Assembly (NCBI RefSeq): GCF_000328685.1
Contig: NC_019974.1
Location: 2,967,001 to 3,031,000, forward strand
Direction: 5' to 3'
Origin: Natronococcus occultus SP4
Lineage (GTDB): Archaea; Halobacteriota; Halobacteria; Halobacteriales; Natrialbaceae
DNA length: 64,000 nucleotides
The notes under the pieces were generated by a model, which was not told where the DNA came from, did not search any database, and worked only from the letters and a program-made list of their open reading frames with translations. Positions 18,269 to 27,062 of the stretch are shown piece after piece (position 1 is the stretch's first letter; each line of letters begins with the position of its first letter). The translations under genes and the position numbers were made by a program.

Positions 18269-18280
18269 ATATTTATATGA
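18269..18280 (-). promoter_or_regulatory. TATA box of the MscS gene
   Basis: On the minus strand the sequence reads CATATAAATATA about 37-47 bases before the ATG at 18232, giving a short 5' leader of about ten bases. No other AT-rich element lies between it and the start. Confidence 0.5.
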
Positions 18281-18365
18281 ACCAATCGGAAAGATTCATT
18301 ACCTTAGTTAGTTGGGTTGAGATGAAATTGATCGGGCCACACAACGCTGGCTGTCGGCAGTGTCT

Positions 18366-20153
18366 CTATTCGACCGTGACGCTCTTCGCGAGGTTCCGCG
18401 GTTTGTCGATCGAGCGCTCCAGCCGGTTCGCGATCCAGTAGGACGCCAGCTGGAGCTGGACGTTCGCCAGGATCGGCGTCAGCGTCGGGTGGGAGGCGGG
18501 GACCTCCAGGACGTGATCGACCGAGTGGCGGACCCGCTCGGGAACGTCGGTGACCGCGATCACGGGCGCCCCTCGGGCCTGGACCTCCCTGACGTTGCCC
18601 AGGGTCTTCTCCAGGCGCGACCCCGCGGTCAGCAGCGCGAACACCGGCGTTTGCTCGGTCACCAACGCGAGCGGGCCGTGTTTGAGCTCGCCGGCGGCGA
18701 ACCCCTCGGCGTGTTTGTACGTGATCTCTTTCATCTTCAGCGCGCCCTCGAGGGCGACCGGGGCGGTGTACTCCCGGCCGATGAAGAAGTAGGCGTCGGC
18801 GTCGACGTAGGCGTCGGCGATCGCCTGGGTCCGAGAGTCGTCCAGCACCCGCTGGATCTGGGCGGGCAGCTCGCGCAGCGCCTCGAGGAACGCGGGCTCG
18901 CGCTGGCCGACGAGCGCGCTGGTGACCATCGCCAGCGCGACCTGCTGGCTCGCGAACGTCTTCGTCGCCGCGACGCCGATCTCGGGGCCGGCCCGCACGT
19001 AACAGACGTGGTCGCACTCCCGGGCGGCCGAGCTCCCCACCGTGTTCGTCAGCGCCAACGTCACCGCGCCGGCGTCGTTCGCCTCCCGCAGGGCGCGCAT
19101 CGTGTCCGCGGTTTCGCCGCTCTGGGTGACGCCGATCACCAGCGTCTCCGGGTCGACGGGAACGGTCGCGGCGCGGTACTCGCTGGCGAGAAACGCCTGG
19201 GCCGACACGCCACGTTCGCGCAGCAGCCGCGCCCCGTAGCGCGCGGCGTGATACGAGGTGCCACAGGCGACGAGCTGGACCCGCGTGGGCGCCTCGAGGG
19301 CGGCCAACGCCTCGAGGGAGAGCCGGCCCGCGTCGGCGTCGACCCGGCCCCGCAGACAGTTCCGGATCGCGCGGGGCTGTTCGTGGATCTCCTTTTTCAT
19401 GTAGTGGTCGTAGCCGCCCTTGCCCGCGTCCTCGGGCTCCCAGTCGACCTCGTCGACCGTCGGCTCCACGACGGCCCCCGACGCGTCGGTGACGGTGACG
19501 CCGTCGGGCGTCAGCGTCGCGAACTCGCCGTCCTCGAGGTAGATGACGCGATCGGTGTACTCGATAAAGGCGGGCACGTCGCTCGCCAGGTAGGTGCCGG
19601 CGTCGCCGAGGCCGACGACCAGCGGTGACTCGTGGCGGGCGGCGTAAATGACGTCTGTGTCCTCGAACACCGCTGCAATGGCGTAACTGCCCTCGAGCCG
19701 GTCGACGACCTGGCGGAACGCTGTTTCACGGTCTTCACCAGCCGCGAGGCGTTCCTCGAGCAGGTGGGGGACGACCTCGGTGTCGGTCTCGCTGGTGAAC
19801 GCGTGGCCGCGCGCGGCGAGCTCGTCGCGCAGCGTCTGGTAGTTCTCGATGATCCCGTTGTGGACGACCGCGACGCGGCCCTCACAGTCGGTGTGGGGGT
19901 GGGCGTTTTCGTCGGAGGGCCGCCCGTGGGTGCTCCAGCGGGTGTGACCCAGGCCGGCCGTCCCGTCGGGTTCCGCCGCGGGGAGGGCCGACTCGAGCGT
20001 CGCCACGTCGCCCTCGCGTTTGGTGACGGTTATCGGCTCCCCCGCGAGGGCGACGCCCGCCGAGTCGTACCCCCGGTACTCCAGCCCGTAGAGCCCGGTC
20101 AGCAGGATCTCACGCGTGTCCCCGTCCCCGGTGTAGCCGATGATCCCACACAT
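18366..20153 (-). CDS. glmS: Glutamine-fructose-6-phosphate aminotransferase (isomerising)
   Basis: The 595-residue enzyme makes glucosamine-6-phosphate from fructose-6-phosphate and glutamine, the entry to UDP-GlcNAc and other amino sugars. The start at 20153 gives MCGIIGYTG, placing the catalytic Cys at position 2 as required for the N-terminal amidohydrolase; the upstream codon at 20171 would bury it. HNGIIENYQTLRDEL and the SDENAHPH block belong to the glutaminase domain. Two SIS domains follow, with CGTSYHAARYGARLL and SGETADTMRALREAN in the first. The C-terminus ends NLAKSVTVE as in typical GlmS. The position next to the glycan locus suits precursor supply. The gene is strongly GC-rich and looks like core genome. 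Confidence 0.97.
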   Translation of the reverse strand: MCGIIGYTGDGDTREILLTGLYGLEYRGYDSAGVALAGEPITVTKREGDVATLESALPAAEPDGTAGLGHTRWSTHGRPSDENAHPHTDCEGRVAVVHNGIIENYQTLRDELAARGHAFTSETDTEVVPHLLEERLAAGEDRETAFRQVVDRLEGSYAIAAVFEDTDVIYAARHESPLVVGLGDAGTYLASDVPAFIEYTDRVIYLEDGEFATLTPDGVTVTDASGAVVEPTVDEVDWEPEDAGKGGYDHYMKKEIHEQPRAIRNCLRGRVDADAGRLSLEALAALEAPTRVQLVACGTSYHAARYGARLLRERGVSAQAFLASEYRAATVPVDPETLVIGVTQSGETADTMRALREANDAGAVTLALTNTVGSSAARECDHVCYVRAGPEIGVAATKTFASQQVALAMVTSALVGQREPAFLEALRELPAQIQRVLDDSRTQAIADAYVDADAYFFIGREYTAPVALEGALKMKEITYKHAEGFAAGELKHGPLALVTEQTPVFALLTAGSRLEKTLGNVREVQARGAPVIAVTDVPERVRHSVDHVLEVPASHPTLTPILANVQLQLASYWIANRLERSIDKPRNLAKSVTVE

Positions 20154-20622
20154 CAGCTCTCCACCTGCCAATTAATTAGTTGTCCATTCGTGATAAGATG
20201 TAAGTTATAAATAGTCTGCACACTCGACATACTATTACTAACGGAGGTAATTCCGTTTATTTATTTCGGTTATTGCTAAGTGAAGAATCTCCGCCTGAGG
20301 ACGGCCATGCGAGTGGTGCGAGGGGCTATCGCCCCCCGGCCACAGCGCACGACACTCGATCGGGTCCGGTCGTCCGAGTGCGCTGGCCTCGAGCATGGCT
20401 CCGACATCGGTATCAAGCGTCTGATAGCGTCCGGCGGCGCCACGAGTGGTCTCTTCAGACCTACATTCTGGTTTATAGATAAGACCATCCCGAGATTCGA
20501 GCGCGTAGCAGTTGATACGGGCTAGCCGGTGAGAGCTCGTCCGTTCGACCGACAACTAACCGATAGTAGTTGTATATTTGCTAGACAAGTTTCAATAGTG
20601 ATCGGCCGAAGTATCACGATAG
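20154..20622. other. Divergent intergenic region of glmS
   Basis: No gene is seen. It holds the glmS promoter at its left end. A TATA-like tgtatatttg at about 20571-20580 probably serves the plus-strand gene at 20623. Confidence 0.5.
20204..20213 (-). promoter_or_regulatory. TATA box of glmS
   Basis: The minus strand reads TATTTATAAC some 50-60 bases before the glmS ATG at 20153. Transcription should begin near 20180, which leaves a leader of about 25 bases, unlike the leaderless pattern seen at most genes here. Confidence 0.5.
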
Positions 20623-21078
20623 ATGCGATGGGTCCTCGCTTGGCTCTCCTCGAGGTTGGACGGCTCGCAAACCGATGGAACGGCCGATCAAGAGCTACCA
20701 CGGCAGACAGAGCTGGTCGAGGGGATCATCCGCGAACAGCTCGAGTTTACCCGGATCGATGAACAGCCCTACACTTATCCGACCGAGGCGGTCGCCGAGA
20801 TAAAGCAACTCAAGCGCGAAAGACGCCACGACGAGGTCGAGGAGCTTCTCCTGTGGTGTATCGATTTCGTGGAAGCAGAAGCGGACGACAAGGGGTACGA
20901 CGAGCCGCCACACGTGTACTATCGCCATCTGGCGATCGTCTATCGGAAGGAGTGCCGATACGAGGACGAGGTCGAACTGCTCGAGCGATATCTGCGGATC
21001 TGTGAGACCCTCGGCGGCGAGCCATCGACGGTCATGCGTGACCGACTCGAGCGCGCCCGCGAACTGGCCGACAACTAG
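20623..21078 (+). CDS. Conserved-looking acidic helical protein
   Basis: The 151-residue product is acidic and almost entirely helical. The segments VAEIKQLKRERRHDEVEELL, ECRYEDEVELLERYLRICET and STVMRDRLERARELADN are spaced like TPR or HEAT helices. Three tryptophans and a hydrophobic start (MRWVLAWLSSRL) suggest membrane association, or that the true start is later. Codon use is typical of the high-GC genes, which supports a real gene. No specific function is recognised; a scaffold or protein-binding role is a guess from the repeat pattern. Confidence 0.7.
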   Translation: MRWVLAWLSSRLDGSQTDGTADQELPRQTELVEGIIREQLEFTRIDEQPYTYPTEAVAEIKQLKRERRHDEVEELLLWCIDFVEAEADDKGYDEPPHVYYRHLAIVYRKECRYEDEVELLERYLRICETLGGEPSTVMRDRLERARELADN

Positions 21079-21300
21079 ACCAGTCCTCAAACGGGAGCGG
21101 TCGGTAGGCCGTAGTAGGTGTCAATCGGCCATCGGGACTGCGATGCTACCGACGGGACCCACCGACACTGCGACTGTACGCGGCAGAACCGAGTTCGTTC
21201 TTTCGATCCGAGAGAGAATAGATGGCGAGTTGAGAAGCCTGGATGGGACTCTTCGACGCAGCTACCGAACGGAGTCGAGCGAAACCACTGTGAGCCCGGC

Positions 21301-21522
21301 TTAGGGACCACGGTAGGTGTCGATACCGGAATCGCCGTGTGGATCCGTGGGAGGACACTCGAGTCTTACCTCGGTGACGACCTCCCGTGTAATGACCTGC
21401 CAGGTCCCGTTTCGGCGACTCTTCTCGGTGCGAAGCCATGTGCCTCCCTTTTGAGGCTCGAAAACATACCGCAGACGGCAGGCGTCCTCGGGAGCCCACT
21501 CGATTATAATTGTCTCTCTCAT
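21301..21522 (-). CDS. Small uncharacterised protein, 73 residues
   Basis: The ATG at 21522 gives MRETIIIEWAPEDACRLRYV, followed by a Trp/Arg-rich middle and VVTEVRLECPP. The alternating pattern suggests a small beta-sheet protein. The frame is open to 21558, but the later ATG is preferred because the extra twelve residues look like untranslated sequence. It is flanked by non-coding DNA. No family is recognised and no cofactor motif is seen beyond two isolated cysteines. Confidence 0.5.
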   Translation of the reverse strand: MRETIIIEWAPEDACRLRYVFEPQKGGTWLRTEKSRRNGTWQVITREVVTEVRLECPPTDPHGDSGIDTYRGP

Positions 21523-21683
21523 TCTACTTTCCTCTTCTATTGAATAGGGAGTTCTCACTACAGTTATTATTTTTGGTATTATCTTCTATAGAATTGGGAT
21601 CCGCGTCGTTAATTCTGTTACACTATATATGAAACCATCGGGGCAAAAGGGTAAAAGAAGTAGTGAAAAACACGAGCCCGTGC

Positions 21684-21914
21684 TTAGGATCGGTTCTCGC
21701 CGCCGGTGCAGTCCGTTTCCTCGGCAGTGGGCCCGCCGTCGTCCTCGGCTGTCGACTGCTGCTCGACAGTGTCGGACGCCGCTGGGGGCGAGCTATCGAC
21801 TCTGGCGTCCTCGGAGTCGGCACCGCTCCCGCGGAGGTACGGAAAGCCCATCCAGAGCACGCCCAGGACCATGATCGCGACACCCAGTGCTGCGAGTCGC
21901 GGTTGCTCGATCAT
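21684..21914 (-). CDS. Small single-span membrane protein
   Basis: The 76-residue product starts MIEQPRLAALGVAIMVLGVL, has one hydrophobic segment (7-26), and then an Asp/Glu/Ser/Thr-rich tail of about 45 residues, presumably outside the cell. Short membrane anchors with acidic tails are common in haloarchaea. Codon use is acceptable. Function is unknown. Confidence 0.5.
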   Translation of the reverse strand: MIEQPRLAALGVAIMVLGVLWMGFPYLRGSGADSEDARVDSSPPAASDTVEQQSTAEDDGGPTAEETDCTGGENRS

Positions 21915-22235
21915 GGCATCGGACCGGGCCAACGACGGGTGCAGTCGAGACCGCACAGAGGACGCGTCGGAACTGAGAGCACGCTGTAGCGCCACTATCA
22001 CCGAAGCGACATATAGCAGTTACTATCCAAGAACGCCCGGACGGTTCCCCACTTCCATCCCTACCGGCCCACCGCCGGCTGAGGGCATGAGACGGGCGGG
22101 TGACGTCCTCTCAGGACTGAAGTCGTGGGCTTCCGCGATATTCGTGTCACGACTCCGTCCCCGCATTCGGGGCGCGGGCGGTCGCCGTCACATCGTTTCA
22201 GTAGATGTTTTGGGCTGTAAACACTACCGCGGCCA

Positions 22236-23405
22236 ATGAGCGACAGCGGCCAGGCGATCGCCGAAGAGACGGTCTCCTCCCTGCCGGTCGTCACGACCGA
22301 GGAACAGCTCCTCGCGCTGACGGTCGCGGTTCTCCTCGGGACGGTGCTCCTGCTGGCGGTGTTCCCGCGTGGCATCCAGCGACTGCAGACGACACTCGAG
22401 GACGCAACCGAACGCGACTGGGGCGAGACGCTCGAGCGGTATCTCCCGGTTGGCCGCCTCGCCCACGCGATCGTGCGGCTCGGCCAGCTGGGCGTCGTGG
22501 TCGGTGGTATCGTCGGCGTCCTCCACCTCTGGGGGTACGAATCGCCCGTCTGGTATACGATCGAGATCCTCACCGCCATGTGGCCGTCGCTCTCGCGGAT
22601 GGTGGCAAGCGGGGTCGTTCTGCTTGCGGCGTATCTCGGTGGGTTGGCGGTCGCGTCGTGGATGGACTCGCTGTCGGCGAACGCCCCCGGGATCGACCGC
22701 CACGACCGGGAGATCATCACGCGGGTGTTACAGCTCACGCTGCTGATCACGGCGGTGCTGTTCGTTCTGACCCTCTGGAACTTCGATATCTCGGGGCTGC
22801 TCGTCGGTGCGGGCGTCATCGGGGTGGTTCTCGGCTTCGCCGCACAGGAGACGCTCGGCTCGGTCATCGCGGGGTTTATCCTGATGTTCTCGCGTCCGTT
22901 CGAGATCGGCGACTGGATCGTCGTCGGCGACGACCGGGGGATCGTTACCGATATCACGATCGTCCACACCCGGATCCGCGGTCCGAACGGCGAACACGTC
23001 ATCATCCCGAACGAGGTGATCGGGAGCCGGACGATCCGCAACCGCAGCAATGAAAGCCGGCTCCGGTTTGCCGTCGATGTGGGCGTCGACTACGAGACCG
23101 ACCTCGAGACCGCCCGCGAGGTCGCCCAGGAGGCGGTCGAATCGCTCGAGATCGTCGAAGAGACCCCGTTCCCGTCGGTCCGCATCGAGGAGTTAGCCGA
23201 CTCGTCGGTCGTGCTCCGGATCCGGTTCTGGATCGCCAAACCCAACACGGAGAAGATGTGGAAGGCAGAGGACGAGGTCCTCGGGGCGGCAAAAACGGCA
23301 CTCGAGGACGCCGGCGTCAACATCCCATACCCCCATCTCCGCTCGGTCACGGAGGCGAAACCGACGCGGGAGCCACGGAGCATCTCACAGTCCAACCAGG
23401 ACTGA
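22236..23405 (+). CDS. MscS-family mechanosensitive channel (second copy)
   Basis: The 389-residue protein has helices at about 24-43, 78-98, 118-140 and 161-180, then the pore helix GAGVIGVVLGFAAQETLGSV (191-210). The beta domain has RPFEIGDWIVV (220-230) and VIIPNEVIGSRTI (255-267). The C-terminal alpha-beta domain is complete. The motifs differ from those of the paralogue at 17090 (QET versus QDA after the pore helix, IPNE versus VPNA), so this is not a recent duplication. Two channels of different gating thresholds would suit an organism facing sharp osmotic shifts. Confidence 0.9.
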   Translation: MSDSGQAIAEETVSSLPVVTTEEQLLALTVAVLLGTVLLLAVFPRGIQRLQTTLEDATERDWGETLERYLPVGRLAHAIVRLGQLGVVVGGIVGVLHLWGYESPVWYTIEILTAMWPSLSRMVASGVVLLAAYLGGLAVASWMDSLSANAPGIDRHDREIITRVLQLTLLITAVLFVLTLWNFDISGLLVGAGVIGVVLGFAAQETLGSVIAGFILMFSRPFEIGDWIVVGDDRGIVTDITIVHTRIRGPNGEHVIIPNEVIGSRTIRNRSNESRLRFAVDVGVDYETDLETAREVAQEAVESLEIVEETPFPSVRIEELADSSVVLRIRFWIAKPNTEKMWKAEDEVLGAAKTALEDAGVNIPYPHLRSVTEAKPTREPRSISQSNQD

Positions 23406-23631
23406 CCGCGGGACGACGCCGACACGAGACGGAGTCACCCACGACACCGGCCGGCCGGGCGGCCAGCCCCGACGAGCGGGCCGACACACCCGATCCATCG
23501 ACCGCGTCGGACCCCCGTGTGGGCACGGAGACGGCTCGCTGGCGCCGGGGACACGGCCCCGGCCGGGGGTCACGCCGCTTCGCCACCGGCCTCGAGACCC
23601 CCACCCTGAGCCGCGTTCGGACGCCGGCCCG

Positions 23632-24699
23632 TCACTGGAGCCCGCGATCCAGCGCCTCGAGCGCCTCCGCGAGCGTCACGATCGCGAGGTCGTGCTCGAG
23701 GGCGGTCTCGATGGTGTAGCGAATCCGGTCGGCGGTGAGGGTCTCGAACTGCGAGTGGCCGCCGACGATCGCGAGGACGGCCTCGTCGGCGGCGGTTTCC
23801 ATGAACGCGTCGAGCTCGGCCTCGGTCGCCTTATCGGTCTCGATATACCGCCGTTGCATCGTCGTCGGGTCGAGCTCCGCGAGCGCGTTGTGCCCGCCCC
23901 CGTACCGGTGGTTCGCGACCGCGTCGTACTGTTCCCGCACGACGTCTTCGACGACGCCGTGATACCGGGTATAGGGGTAGACGAAGCCGGTCACGTCGAG
24001 CCCCCACGCCTCGAGCTGTGCGTCCGTCCGTTCGAGCACCGTTTGCATGAACTCGGCCGGATGTCTGACGGTCCCCGCGTCGCTGATCGGGCCATCCAGC
24101 GGCTCGGCGAGTTCGATATACTGACCCGCCGCGTCGCTGTCGGCCCCGGCGACGGTCGTCGGTACCTCGCGGTCCTCGTCGGAGACGACCAGCGGATCGC
24201 CCTCGAAGTCGCCGTGGCGGTTCCAGTCGACGGCGAGCCGCTCGTCACCGTCGGCGGCGGCCGCCGTAAGGGGGATCTCGCCGAGCACGCGGTGGTCGGC
24301 CGTATGGGAGAGGACACCCCACCCCGCCGCGGCCAGTTCGGTCAGCTGTGCCGGGCTCAGGTGCGCGGCCGACGTCTCCATGAGCCCCGGACAGGCTGCG
24401 ATACAGCCCGGGACGTCGTACTCCTGGTGGATCCGGTAGGTGAGCGTGTAGTCCTCGACCGGGCTGTCGTCGTACGTGAACACGAGCAACCCCGCGGCGT
24501 CGGCGACGCGTGACTCGAGTGACGGCTCGGTTTCGGTCGCCCCACCGGCATGGCTCTGTTCGGCGGACCGGTCCTGTCGTGACGCCGGCTCGGTGTCCCG
24601 GTCGGTGGTGGACTCGCGGCGGGTCACCCCAGCCACGCCGGCACCACCGACGCCGGCGGCAGCGACCCCCGTCACCGCAAGAAATTTCCGACGGTTCAT
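23632..24699 (-). CDS. Tat-exported polysaccharide deacetylase-like protein
   Basis: The 355-residue protein begins MNRRKFLAVTGVAAAGVGGA, a twin-arginine signal, followed by a Ser/Asp-rich linker to about 65. A NodB-like domain follows: LLVFTYDDSP holds the metal Asp pair (D77, D78), and VLSHTADH holds two His ligands (H132, H136). Later GLDVTGFVYPYTRYHG resembles the FxxPYG block of this family. It probably removes N- or O-acetyl groups from a surface polysaccharide. An independent NodB-like gene lies just upstream at 24843-26183, but each has its own AT-rich promoter region. Confidence 0.8.
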   Translation of the reverse strand: MNRRKFLAVTGVAAAGVGGAGVAGVTRRESTTDRDTEPASRQDRSAEQSHAGGATETEPSLESRVADAAGLLVFTYDDSPVEDYTLTYRIHQEYDVPGCIAACPGLMETSAAHLSPAQLTELAAAGWGVLSHTADHRVLGEIPLTAAAADGDERLAVDWNRHGDFEGDPLVVSDEDREVPTTVAGADSDAAGQYIELAEPLDGPISDAGTVRHPAEFMQTVLERTDAQLEAWGLDVTGFVYPYTRYHGVVEDVVREQYDAVANHRYGGGHNALAELDPTTMQRRYIETDKATEAELDAFMETAADEAVLAIVGGHSQFETLTADRIRYTIETALEHDLAIVTLAEALEALDRGLQ

Positions 24700-24842
24700 T
24701 GTACCGAATGTAGTTAATCATATTAAAAATTGTTTCGGTCAATACCAAATACTAATATCTTATATATAGTTATGATGGTAAGGAAACACACTTCGTCGGA
24801 CGATCGGCCGGCGGCGGGACGACCCGGCGCGGGTGGTCGGGA

Positions 24843-26183
24843 TTAGTGGCCGGCCCGGCGCATCGCCCAGAGGTCGTCGAAGTCGATGGTCTCGACGCCG
24901 TCGGTCTCGGCGATGTACTGGATCAGCTCCTCGTAGTCGTCGGCGTCCATCGTGTTGTCCTGCTCGAAGGCATGGAAGTTCAGGATCGTACACTGGCGGT
25001 GGGCGGCGGCGGCGTCGACACACTGCCTGGCGATCTCGAGATCGTGGCCGATCGTCCGGGGCAGGACGAGCGGATCGTAGCCGTGGACGCCGGTGAGGTT
25101 GACGTTGCCGGCCTGGTTGAACCCGCCGGCGTAGTAGTAGTCCGACACCAACTCGAGGACCTCCCGGTCGAAGTCGTTGTGCGGGAACACGAGATAGTGG
25201 CCGCCCTGGAACTCGTTCTGGACCGCCCAGTTCTTGTCGACCTCGATCGAGTCCCGCAGGTCGTCCGGCTCGAGGTCGGTAAACTCGGTGTGAGTGCCGT
25301 GGGCGACGATCTGATCGCCGGCCTCCTGGCGCTCGTTGAGCTGGTCGGTCGTCATAATGCCGTCGCGCTGGTCGCGGGTCCACTGGCGGATGGCCGCCTG
25401 GACCGCGGTGACGTCGTACTCGTCGTGGATCGGTCCCGCCGGCTCGTAGAAGTCCTCGAACCCGTCGTCCCAACAGAGGACGACATACCCCTGGTCGGGC
25501 TTTTCGTGGGTGCGGATGTCGTCGACCCAGACCTCGGCCTCGTCGCCGGTGTTGTGGAGCACGACACGGAGTTCGTCGATCGCGTCTAGTTCGACGGGGG
25601 TCGTACTCTCCTCGAAGAAGCCGGGACAGGTCCGGAACCAGCCGGGCTCGTCGCTGCCGTAGGAGACCGACTGCAGCATGTAGGTCGCATACCCGCCGTA
25701 GATATCACGGAGCTGGAGCTCGAGGGCGATGTTCGCCGGCGTCGTCGTCCGGACCGCCATCGAGACGTCCCGGTCGCTCAGATCCGTCGCTTCGAACGCC
25801 GTCGCCACGACGGCGTTCCCCTCGTCCTCGGCGGTCAGTCGCAGACTCTGGCTCCCGTCGAAGACGACGTCCGTCTCGGCTTCCCCCGCCCCCTCTAACA
25901 GCTCCCACTCCTCGAGACTCTCGAAGTCGACGAACCCCTCGCCGGGCTGGCGGTACTCCTCGCGGCTGTTGTACGCCGTCTCGACGGTGAGTTCGGGCGA
26001 GTCGACGTCGTCCGCCGCCGCCTCGGTATCGTCACTCCCGCCGTCGGTCTCGTTCGTTGCCCCGTCGTCCTCGCCGTTCGGAGAGTCCGAACCGATCTGA
26101 TCCGCACACCCAGCCAGAGCAATCCCCATCGCCGTACCGGACGCTGCCAGAAACTGTCGTCGGAACCGTGAACGTTCCACCAT
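24843..26183 (-). CDS. Lipoprotein with polysaccharide deacetylase-like domain
   Basis: The 446-residue protein has a Tat lipoprotein signal (RFRRQFLAASG with lipobox ALAGC, Cys26), an Asp/Glu/Thr linker to about 65, and a beta-rich domain at about 82-225 (SQSLRLTAEDEGNAVVATAF) that looks like a carbohydrate-binding module. A NodB-like domain follows, with VVLCWDDGF (D239, D240) and QIVAHGTHTEF (H295, H298). The usual HxxxH spacing is HxxH here, so catalysis is less certain than for its neighbour. It would be anchored on the outer face and act on, or bind, the surface glycan. Confidence 0.78.
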   Translation of the reverse strand: MVERSRFRRQFLAASGTAMGIALAGCADQIGSDSPNGEDDGATNETDGGSDDTEAAADDVDSPELTVETAYNSREEYRQPGEGFVDFESLEEWELLEGAGEAETDVVFDGSQSLRLTAEDEGNAVVATAFEATDLSDRDVSMAVRTTTPANIALELQLRDIYGGYATYMLQSVSYGSDEPGWFRTCPGFFEESTTPVELDAIDELRVVLHNTGDEAEVWVDDIRTHEKPDQGYVVLCWDDGFEDFYEPAGPIHDEYDVTAVQAAIRQWTRDQRDGIMTTDQLNERQEAGDQIVAHGTHTEFTDLEPDDLRDSIEVDKNWAVQNEFQGGHYLVFPHNDFDREVLELVSDYYYAGGFNQAGNVNLTGVHGYDPLVLPRTIGHDLEIARQCVDAAAAHRQCTILNFHAFEQDNTMDADDYEELIQYIAETDGVETIDFDDLWAMRRAGH

Positions 26184-26784
26184 TAGATAGGTGTTTGCAG
26201 AACAATTATTTTACTATTTTGGATTAAGAATGAAGACAACGACCGGACCGAACCACCACCGGACTGGGACTGACGGTCCTCACACGGCCGGTCACACTCC
26301 ACGGAACCGACATCCGGGTCGGGCCGGTCCACGGTGGACGCGTCGAGCGGGGGTGGCGTCCGAAAGCGAGGGGGGCTAACACCACCCCTCACGTTTGGAA
26401 CGACCTGACAGGGTAGCCAGGGATGGGTGACCGCACGCGGGCACCCGGTCCCCGACGGTGAAGCAGTTTAGGTCTCTGATACTAATAATCTTCTATAGAG
26501 TTAATATTAATATTTGGACCGGCCGGCCGATTCCGACCCCCGTTCGGCGGTGTTCCCGTCGTGGCCCTCGGCGGTTCGATTGCCCCTCTCCGTGGTGAAC
26601 CGAACACCACGTGTCCCGCCGGGACCACCCCGTCACCAGGAAGACACCCGCGGAGGCGCGTCGCCCGGGCGAGAACCCAACTCGGCCGGGAGTGTCGCAG
26701 ATTCGGTGTGTTCTCGTTCCTTCATTTTGTACCCATGAGAGCTAAAGAAAGACTCATGTGTGTTGGAGGTAACTGATAGTACCG
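26184..26784. other. Intergenic stretch
   Basis: Nothing recognisable is present. The first 40 bases are AT-rich and hold the likely promoter of the lipoprotein gene. AT-rich sequence at 26470-26515 separates two GC-rich spacers. Open frames here are shadows. Confidence 0.5.
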
Positions 26785-26985
26785 ATGGCAACAACGGAGG
26801 ACTCGATCGACGGACTCACAGAGGACTGTCCACAGTGTGGTCGAGAGACGCTTCACAGCGTCTCCATCCAGCTCCGGACCGAGAGCGAGACCGGGCAGAA
26901 CACGGCGTGTTCCCGGGAGCCGTATCGCGTCAGCGAGTGCCAGGTGTGTCACACGCGGGAGAGCCAGCGGATGAACAACGCCTAA
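26785..26985 (+). CDS. Small zinc-ribbon protein, DUF7835-like
   Basis: The 66-residue product has C15-P-Q-C18, a further Cys42, and C52-Q-V-C55, with SIQLRTESE and NTACSREPYRVSECQVC between and around them. I recall this CPQCGRET pattern as a haloarchaea-wide beta-ribbon family (DUF7835). It differs from the three 50-residue ribbons in spacing and ending. It is probably zinc-binding; no partner is suggested by the neighbours. Confidence 0.82.
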   Translation: MATTEDSIDGLTEDCPQCGRETLHSVSIQLRTESETGQNTACSREPYRVSECQVCHTRESQRMNNA

Positions 26986-27062
26986 CCGGCCCACTGTCCG
27001 CGCCCGCGGTTCGTGACGGGACGGAGGCCCGGTCCCCACCAGTTCATGGCCCCGGGAGCGGG

